Source of the DNA: Micrococcales bacterium UBA7472
Lineage (GTDB): Bacteria; Actinomycetota; Actinomycetes; Actinomycetales; Microbacteriaceae
Assembly: GCA_002478545.1 (NCBI GenBank)
Contig: DLOY01000086.1
Coordinates: 1-6,738, forward strand
Direction: 5' to 3'
Length of the DNA stretch: 6,738 bases
Part shown: in pieces, positions 1 to 4,058 of the stretch
How the letters are laid out: every line of letters starts with the position of its first letter
Position numbering within the stretch: the stretch's first letter is position 1
The notes under the pieces: generated by a model
What the model saw: only the letters and a program-made list of their open reading frames with translations
Databases searched by the model: none
What the model was told of the DNA's origin: nothing
Position numbers and translations under genes: made by a program

Positions 1-160
1 GTTCATGACCAAAGACCATCGCCGGTTCACCAAAGCCCTGAAACCACTGCGGCATCTCGCTCAGTGGGTAGAGTTCGAACTCGGGGTCAACCCGAAGTTC
101 GTGAGTGTTGGCGACCCTAAGGGTTGCCTCGGCATCATCAAGAGTCAGCGGGCGAATCAA
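1..160 (-). CDS. GNAT-like N-acetyltransferase, N-terminal part (cut by left window edge)
   Basis: An open minus-strand frame of 53 codons runs off the left edge without a stop. It begins with TTG at 160-158, which shares two bases with the TGA stop of the exporter gene (a TTGA overlap), so translation is probably coupled. The start M-I-R-P-L-T-L-D-D-A-E-A is the usual opening beta strand and helix of GNAT acyltransferases, which transfer an acetyl group from acetyl-CoA to an amine. The continuation, with ELYPLSEMPQWF at about residues 31-42, gives no further family assignment. A purine-rich GGGAAGAAG lies just upstream of the TTG as a modest ribosome binding site. The acetyl-CoA loop (R/Q-x-x-G-x-G/A) would lie outside the window, so family membership rests on the N-terminus only and the substrate is unknown. 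It is the last visible gene of the copper chaperone/peroxidase/exporter operon. Confidence 0.6.
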   Translation of the reverse strand, partial: MIRPLTLDDAEATLRVANTHELRVDPEFELYPLSEMPQWFQGFGEPAMVFGHE

Positions 161-1431
161 TGCGCTTCTTCCCGAGCCAGCGGTTTTCTCAGATCAGGCA
201 GAGTCCAGGGCCTAACTATGAAGATCAGGCTCAGCACCGACAGAGCAAAGAAGCTGAAAATCAAGAGCCCAACATCAAATGTTGAGGTTACGCTCAGGGT
301 GGCATAAACCATACTCATGATTGAGGTCATCGTGAAGTTGGTGACTCCCATCAGTGATGCTGCGGTGCCAGCCTCAGATCCGTGATTCAAAAGCGCGAGG
401 GTCGGAATTCCGGTGGCGGGAGCGCCGAAGAAGAACACCAGGACAAAGAAACCAATCTCAGCAATCAAGATGCTGCCGCCGGCGGTGAACATTAGGTAGA
501 GGCCAGCCAGGGCACCGGCTACCGAGTAAACCACCAACATCCATTGTGCCTTGAAGTACTTGGCCATAATCCCGCCAAACTGCACCCCCAGCCACAGTGC
601 TGCGGAGTTAATGGCAAACCAGATGCCAAACTCCCCCGGCGATAGCTCAAAGGTCTCCTGATACAGGTAGGAAACCGTGTTCAGATATCCAAAGAGTGCA
701 CTCAGTTGCAACGCGCTAACTAGCAGCAATCCGACGTAGGCACGATCTTTCAAAACCGATACATAGCCGCGGGCAAGGCCAATTGGAGTGCTGGAGCGAC
801 GCTGAGCCTTGGGGAGAGTTTCAACCAGGAAGAAGGTCGAGGCAATAGCAAGTGCCAGACCAAAAAAGCCAAAGGTCAAAAATATCGATTGCCAGGGGAA
901 GACAGAGACCAATTGTGATCCCACAATCGGGCCAATGATCGGGGAAAGCCCCTGAATCAAGAACACCCGAGAGAGCATCTTGAGCATCGGTTGACCTCGG
1001 AACAGATCACGAACCACCGCTCGCGACACTACATCGGCGCTCGCTGCAAAGAAGCCCATCGTGAAGCGAAGCACCAAGAAATAGCCGATCTCTTTCACAA
1101 AGAAAAGCGCAATGGCGCTGGCTGCAAATCCAAACATGGCCATTAGCAGGAGCGGTCTGCGGCCAAAGGCATCAGACATGGGGCCAGCCACAAGTTGTCC
1201 AAAGGCCAATCCAATGGTCACTCCAGCCAGAGATGCCTGGACGGTGCCATTGGGAACCCCAAAGAACTCACCAATCTGCGGGAACGCAGGTAGATAGGGG
1301 TCAATCGTGTATGGGATAAGACTGATGGAGAAAGCGACGATGAAGATGTAGGTGATAAGCATTCGACGATTTAGTTGATCGCCGGAATCTATAACCCGAC
1401 CTCCTGGAGTAAGTCGGAAAGTTAGAGCCAC
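157..1431 (-). CDS. Bcr/CflA-type MFS drug:proton antiporter
   Basis: A 424-residue integral membrane protein with about 12 hydrophobic segments, the normal size for the DHA1 branch of the major facilitator superfamily. Family marks are: D44-P-Y-L-P-A-F-P-Q-I in TM1 (Bcr/CflA proteins have D-x-Y-L-P-A-x-P), motif A at residues 83-93 (GPMSDAFGRRP) in the TM2-TM3 loop, RAVVRDLF at 138-145, a Gly/Pro-rich TM5 motif (GLSPIIGPIVG, 161-171), and ETLP at 204-207 after TM6. Members export drugs or small metabolites in exchange for protons; the substrate here cannot be told. The gene starts 2 nt after the peroxidase stop and overlaps the following acetyltransferase gene. The start is uncertain. GTG at 1431-1429 has no clear Shine-Dalgarno sequence, while a perfect AGGAGG lies inside the frame (1405-1400). 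The next in-frame ATG (Met24, 1362-1360) directly precedes TM1 and would give 401 residues. Confidence 0.9.
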   Translation of the reverse strand: MALTFRLTPGGRVIDSGDQLNRRMLITYIFIVAFSISLIPYTIDPYLPAFPQIGEFFGVPNGTVQASLAGVTIGLAFGQLVAGPMSDAFGRRPLLLMAMFGFAASAIALFFVKEIGYFLVLRFTMGFFAASADVVSRAVVRDLFRGQPMLKMLSRVFLIQGLSPIIGPIVGSQLVSVFPWQSIFLTFGFFGLALAIASTFFLVETLPKAQRRSSTPIGLARGYVSVLKDRAYVGLLLVSALQLSALFGYLNTVSYLYQETFELSPGEFGIWFAINSAALWLGVQFGGIMAKYFKAQWMLVVYSVAGALAGLYLMFTAGGSILIAEIGFFVLVFFFGAPATGIPTLALLNHGSEAGTAASLMGVTNFTMTSIMSMVYATLSVTSTFDVGLLIFSFFALSVLSLIFIVRPWTLPDLRKPLAREEAH

Positions 1432-1433
1432 GG

Positions 1434-2618
1434 CTAGAAGAATAGTCGCTGGGCGATGACCTCACCCGGTCGCACGCCGCCCGCTACGGCAAACACTGCC
1501 GAACCAATTGGCAAAGTCCACTTATTTAGGAGGTCAACCTCGGCCAAACGGTTTTGAATCGGGATGAACTGGTTTTGCATGTTGGCTTGATAGGCAGCCC
1601 ATAGCAGCCCAACATCCAAAGACCCCTGAGCATTGAAACCGGCCTCATAGGAGAACGGTCTTCTAAAGATTCGCTCCCCCTCGCTCTCGGGAGCAGCTCG
1701 GCGAATGTGAGCGAAATCTGGGATGACCTTTAAACCATTCGGGTGCCTGGCGGCTAGGTCGGGGATATCTGATTCACGCTCTCCCGTGAGCGGAGCTCCG
1801 TTTGATAGTCGTCTACCGATTACCTCTTCCTTGGAAGGGGTGCCGAGCTGATCCCAAGTATCAAGCTGCATCGCGATGCGTCTAAAGACCAACTGCGTGC
1901 CACCAATCGCCCACTCAGGCCCATCGCTGATCCAAACCACGTTGTCAAAGTCCTCGGTGCCGAACTTTGGATTAGCGGTGCCATCAATTTGACCCATCAG
2001 GTTTCGGTGGGTGACACCCGCAGGAACCATGCCGGGGGTGTGAGCAAAACCTGACTGGGTCCACCGCACAGTGGCAAATGGCATGCTGTCACGCACCAAA
2101 CCGCGGGCGCCGTGGCTAAGGACTACCGGGTCATCGGCAGCCACGTGGATCAGTACATCTCCTCCGGAGAACTCTGGTTTGAGCTGATCAATCTTGAATT
2201 TTGGCAGCTCGCCAAAACCAATCGGCATCTGATCTTCTAGGCCGAGCTTTCTAAAAAGACTCGGGCCAAAACCAACATAGGCGGAGAACCTAGCTGCACC
2301 CAACGCCAACTCTGGCGATGGGTCAGCCAACACCGGATCACCTTGACTGAGCCTTGAGATGTCATCGGTTATCAAGCTCATCCAACGCAGCATGGCGGCT
2401 TTATCAACACTTGGCTTTAAGTCAAATGAGATGAAATTGGTGACCGCTTGGAGGTCTGCCTCGATACCCATCTGGTGTGGGCCGTAAAACTCAAGTGCCC
2501 GTTTTGCGGTCTGGGTCTCGGCACTTGCCGCCGAGGCAAAGGCGGTTACACCAGAGGCCAGGCCGGCAGCCGCAGCGGATGCTGCAGTGCCAGCTAGAAA
2601 ACCTCTGCGGGTGACCAT
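1434..2618 (-). CDS. Tat-exported DyP-type heme peroxidase (EfeB/DtpA-like)
   Basis: A 394-residue dye-decolourising peroxidase that uses H2O2 and a b-type heme to oxidise substrates outside the membrane. The N-terminus is a twin-arginine signal: T3-R4-R5-G6-F7-L8, an Ala-rich stretch, and a likely cleavage after A-S-A (about residue 33). The family GxxDG motif is G209-Q-I-D212-G213, whose Asp is the distal catalytic residue. GGTQLVFRRIAM (239-250) carries the conserved distal Arg, and H304 in HIRRAAP is the expected axial heme ligand. The C-terminus (GEVIAQRLFF) resembles the EfeB-class ending and shows no obvious encapsulin cargo peptide. The gene starts 3 nt after the copper chaperone gene; no efeU or efeO iron-uptake partner is visible. 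This context favours a copper-linked role like that of Streptomyces DtpA over EfeUOB iron uptake, but that is inference. The ATG at 2618 is supported by the Tat signal starting at once. Confidence 0.93.
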   Translation of the reverse strand: MVTRRGFLAGTAASAAAAGLASGVTAFASAASAETQTAKRALEFYGPHQMGIEADLQAVTNFISFDLKPSVDKAAMLRWMSLITDDISRLSQGDPVLADPSPELALGAARFSAYVGFGPSLFRKLGLEDQMPIGFGELPKFKIDQLKPEFSGGDVLIHVAADDPVVLSHGARGLVRDSMPFATVRWTQSGFAHTPGMVPAGVTHRNLMGQIDGTANPKFGTEDFDNVVWISDGPEWAIGGTQLVFRRIAMQLDTWDQLGTPSKEEVIGRRLSNGAPLTGERESDIPDLAARHPNGLKVIPDFAHIRRAAPESEGERIFRRPFSYEAGFNAQGSLDVGLLWAAYQANMQNQFIPIQNRLAEVDLLNKWTLPIGSAVFAVAGGVRPGEVIAQRLFF

Positions 2619-2621
2619 TTA

Positions 2622-3098
2622 TTAGTGATCCATGCCTTCTGTGTGGTACTCCTCATCGCCACCCTCGGCCGGCTTTGCAACCACGCCTTCCAAAGTGACA
2701 TCTTCTGTACCTTCAAAATCCAGGGTAACGCTGATTTGACTACCGGGTTCCACGGCTTCAGTAAGCTCCAGGAGCATTAGGTGGTTGCCACCTGGTTCGA
2801 GCACCACGCTCTGCCCCGCTGGGATAACTAGGCCGCCATCGATTTTTTGCATCTTCATGGCGCCGTCAATCATGGCCATCTCGTGCACCTCAACCTTGCC
2901 AGCGACATCGGTCAAGCCTCCGACCAGGGTGATCTCCTTGCTTGAGTTGTTTGTGATGGTGCCGTAGACCGCGGTCATGCCACCAACCATGCTCATCTCG
3001 GAGCTCTTGACCCAGTAGTCGGAAACTGAAACATCTGGGGTCTGGGTGCAGCCGGTCAAAACCAAGGCGGCGGTGAGCAAAATTCCGAGCTTTTTCAT
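2622..3098 (-). CDS. PCu(A)C-type copper chaperone lipoprotein
   Basis: A 158-residue lipoprotein: a short basic N-terminus, a hydrophobic core and the lipobox L14-T-G-C17, so the mature protein is anchored outside the membrane by Cys17. The rest is one PCu(A)C cupredoxin-like domain. The Cu(I) ligand set H(M)x10Mx21HxM is present as H72, M74, M83 and H106-L-M108; the M83 to H106 spacer is 22 residues by my count, one more than the usual motif. Extra methionines (M76, M81) flank the site. The C-terminal tail is acidic and ends with further His and Met residues (H152, M156, H158), a possible second metal site. Such proteins pass copper to extracytoplasmic cuproenzymes, classically the CuA site of cytochrome oxidase with Sco. 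It is the first gene of the minus-strand operon. The start ATG has only a weak GGA-type ribosome binding site. Confidence 0.92.
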   Translation of the reverse strand: MKKLGILLTAALVLTGCTQTPDVSVSDYWVKSSEMSMVGGMTAVYGTITNNSSKEITLVGGLTDVAGKVEVHEMAMIDGAMKMQKIDGGLVIPAGQSVVLEPGGNHLMLLELTEAVEPGSQISVTLDFEGTEDVTLEGVVAKPAEGGDEEYHTEGMDH

Positions 3099-3118
3099 TA
3101 CGATTCCGATCTTTGTCA

Positions 3119-3147
3119 GAGGGTCAAAAGAGAATTTTGTGGCCCTC
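3119..3147 (-). repeat. Inverted repeat, probable 5' leader hairpin of the copper chaperone transcript
   Basis: Outer arms GAGGG (3119-3123) and CCCTC (3143-3147), inner arms CAAAA (3125-3129) and TTTTG (3135-3139), with a 5-nt loop GAGAA. A small asymmetric interior loop (T opposite TGG) separates the two stems. The structure ends about 20 nt before the chaperone ATG. If the -10 at 3162-3157 is right, the transcript starts near 3150 and this hairpin sits almost at its 5' end. It lacks a following T run, so it is not an intrinsic terminator. It could be an mRNA-stabilising element or a DNA operator. Confidence 0.45.
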
Positions 3148-3156
3148 AGAGCACTA

Positions 3157-3174
3157 ATTCTACAACTAGTAGAA
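3157..3174 (-). promoter_or_regulatory. Putative -10 with overlapping palindromic operator, copper chaperone operon
   Basis: TTCTAC (3158-3163) and GTAGAA (3169-3174) are perfect inverted arms around AACTA. On the minus strand the sequence contains TAGAAT (3162-3157), a good -10 hexamer directly preceded by TG. No convincing -35 lies 16-18 nt upstream. The start point would be near 3150, giving a leader of about 50 nt. A palindrome covering the -10 is the classic position for a repressor. The regulator is unknown; the ACTAGT core resembles no operator I can name with confidence. Confidence 0.4.
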
Positions 3175-3176
3175 AT

Positions 3177-3238
3177 AACTTTTTGGCGACTTTAGGTAAA
3201 TGTCCACGACACGCCTAAAAATCAGACGCCTTAAAGTT
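3177..3238. repeat. Long imperfect inverted repeat between the divergent promoters
   Basis: The left arm AACTTTTTGGCGAC (3177-3190) matches the reverse complement of GACGCCTTAAAGTT (3225-3238) at 11 of 14 positions. Directly inside it, TTTAGG (3191-3196) and CCTAAA (3214-3219) form a second perfect pair, with an unpaired AATCA at 3220-3224 and a 17-nt loop. The right side also holds a near direct repeat, ACGCCTAAA (3211-3219) and ACGCCTTAAA (3226-3235). It could be a pair of binding sites for a dimeric regulator acting on both promoters, or a structured RNA element. The function is unknown. Confidence 0.4.
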
Positions 3239-3263
3239 CAAGTTGTGGGTTAATGTTCGAGCA

Positions 3264-3280
3264 ACAACTAAATAAGTGAA
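3264..3280. promoter_or_regulatory. Degenerate upstream NrdR box
   Basis: ACAACTAAATAAGTGAA resembles the NrdR consensus (acaCwAtATaTwGtgt) but is about one base short in the middle. Its left half fits the register 31 bp from the downstream box and its right half fits the register 32 bp away. NrdR binds two boxes about three helical turns apart, so the position supports the call more than the sequence does. Confidence 0.5.
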
Positions 3281-3295
3281 TTTTTTCAACACGAG

Positions 3296-3311
3296 ACACT
3301 AGATGTAGTGG
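3296..3311. promoter_or_regulatory. NrdR box upstream of nrdHIEF
   Basis: ACACTAGATGTAGTGG fits the 16-bp NrdR consensus acaCwAtATaTwGtgt at nearly every strongly conserved position (C4, A6, A8, T9, T11, G13, and the outer ACA and TG). NrdR is the ATP/dATP-sensing zinc-finger and ATP-cone repressor of ribonucleotide reductase genes. The box lies 100 bp before the nrdH start. Confidence 0.8.
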
Positions 3312-3372
3312 TTAAGTGCTAGAGTGGTAAATCCGCTCGAAGCGACAAATTTCACAAAAATTCATCAAAAAA

Positions 3373-3389
3373 TGGGGGTTTTGCCCCCA
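3373..3389 (-). terminator. GC hairpin in the nrdH leader; intrinsic-terminator form on the minus strand
   Basis: TGGGGG (3373-3378) and CCCCCA (3384-3389) form a perfect 6-bp stem with loop TTTTG. On the minus strand the stem is followed at once by TTTTTTG (3372-3366), the standard rho-independent terminator layout, so it could stop antisense transcripts leaving the nrd operon. On the plus strand the stem is preceded by an A-tract and followed by no T run. There it would be a leader hairpin ending 8 nt before the nrdH Shine-Dalgarno sequence. Confidence 0.5.
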
Positions 3390-3397
3390 ACCGAAAC

Positions 3398-3405
3398 AGG
3401 AGGAG
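3398..3405 (+). promoter_or_regulatory. Strong ribosome binding site of nrdH
   Basis: AGGAGGAG is a full anti-16S match placed 8 nt (counted from AGGAGG) before the ATG at 3412. It fixes the nrdH start and is the strongest ribosome binding site in the operon. Confidence 0.85.
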
Positions 3406-3411
3406 ACACCA

Positions 3412-3636
3412 ATGGCGGTGACCGTTTACACGCTCCCAGCGTGTGTGCAGTGCGACAGCACTAAGCGCATGCTGCAGCGCAACCAGATCGAGTTCGAAGT
3501 GGTTGACATGAGCCAGGATCCAGTAGCGCTCGAAATGGTCAAGACCATGGGTTACACCGCTGCTCCTGTAGTCGTTGCCGGTGATGAGCACTGGAGCGGC
3601 TTCCGAATGGACAAGATTCAAGCCCTAAGCGCCTAA
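3412..3636 (+). CDS. nrdH: Glutaredoxin-like NrdH redoxin, electron donor to class Ib ribonucleotide reductase
   Basis: A 74-residue thioredoxin-fold protein that reduces the C-terminal cysteine pair of NrdE and is itself reduced by thioredoxin reductase, in the cytoplasm. The active site is C11-V-Q-C14, the usual NrdH form. A51-P52 supplies the cis-proline, and W61-S-G-F-R65 is the NrdH signature that sets it apart from ordinary glutaredoxins. In the segment that commonly reads SGFRPDKI the proline is Met66 here. Length is typical. It is the first gene of the nrdHIEF operon, with a strong AGGAGG site ahead of its ATG. Confidence 0.97.
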   Translation: MAVTVYTLPACVQCDSTKRMLQRNQIEFEVVDMSQDPVALEMVKTMGYTAAPVVVAGDEHWSGFRMDKIQALSA

Positions 3637-3641
3637 GTGAT

Positions 3642-4058
3642 GTGCCCGAGATGTTCGATTTGGTTTACTTCTCGAGCGTCTCTGAAAACACCAAGCGCTT
3701 CGTGGACAAACTTGGCGGCCATGCAGTTCGGATCCCTCTAAAGACCGAAGAAGCAGCCCAATTTGTTCACCCCAAGGACAGCGTCCTGATAGTCCCCACC
3801 TACGGTGGTGGAAATGACGGATCGACTGTTCCAAAACAGGTAATCAAATACCTGAACAATCCGGACAACCGGAAACACATCAAAGCGGTAATCGCGGGGG
3901 GAAACACCAATTTCGGTGAGCACTTCTGTAGAGCGGGAGACATAGTCGCCCAAAAGCTCGGGGTTCCGGTGCTCTATCGCTTTGAAATCACTGGAACACC
4001 AGAAGATGTAGTCGAAGTCAAAGAAAGGCTGGCCAAGCTGTGGCAAACCAACTCGTAG
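3642..4058 (+). CDS. nrdI: NrdI flavodoxin-like protein for NrdF cofactor assembly
   Basis: A 138-residue FMN protein of the NrdI family. It supplies the oxidant used to build the Mn(III)2-tyrosyl radical cofactor in NrdF. The phosphate-binding loop F10-S-S-V-S-E-N-T17 is near the start, V51-P-T-Y-G-G-G57 matches a flavin-contacting loop, and G86-G-N-T-N-F-G-E-H-F-C96 is the other conserved NrdI segment. The GTG at 3642 lies 5 nt after the nrdH stop with no clear Shine-Dalgarno sequence, so coupling is likely. ATG at 3651 (135 residues, starting M-F-D-L-V-Y-F) is an equally good start. The 3' end overlaps the nrdE start by 19 nt. Confidence 0.96.
   Translation: MPEMFDLVYFSSVSENTKRFVDKLGGHAVRIPLKTEEAAQFVHPKDSVLIVPTYGGGNDGSTVPKQVIKYLNNPDNRKHIKAVIAGGNTNFGEHFCRAGDIVAQKLGVPVLYRFEITGTPEDVVEVKERLAKLWQTNS

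Larger units (their letters stand above)
3099..3411. other. Divergent regulatory intergenic region (313 bp, no gene)
   Basis: No coding frame here has family-like sequence. The region separates the two divergent operons. Read left to right it holds a leader hairpin (3119-3147), a palindrome over a putative -10 (3157-3174), a long imperfect inverted repeat (3177-3238), a pair of AGTTGT/ACAACT half-sites (3241-3246 and 3264-3269), two NrdR-type boxes (3264-3280 and 3296-3311), a GC hairpin (3373-3389) and the nrdH ribosome binding site (3398-3405). I could not assign a convincing -35/-10 pair for nrdH. Candidates such as TAGAGT (3320-3325) or TAGATG (3300-3305) lack a good -35. Confidence 0.8.

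Noticed and set aside
5..307. Plus-strand open frame of 100 codons at the left edge
   Set aside because: It lies antisense to the GNAT-like gene and the exporter C-terminus, both supported by family motifs; its translation has no recognisable domain.
1434..2618. Encapsulin cargo role for the DyP peroxidase
   Set aside because: The protein has a clear Tat signal for export, ends in the EfeB-like way without an obvious cargo peptide, and no encapsulin gene is nearby.
3241..3269. AGTTGT and ACAACT half-sites, 17 nt apart
   Set aside because: Only 6-bp arms with no extension, and the right arm lies in the weak NrdR-type box; noted but not called a separate element.
3334..3344. Small inverted repeat CGCT-CGA-AGCG in the nrdH leader
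   Set aside because: The stem is only 4 bp with a 3-nt loop, short enough to be chance; no supporting context.
3099..3411. Cobalamin riboswitch before the nrd genes
   Set aside because: Such switches usually control class II reductase genes; no B12-box-like sequence is visible and the genes here are class Ib.
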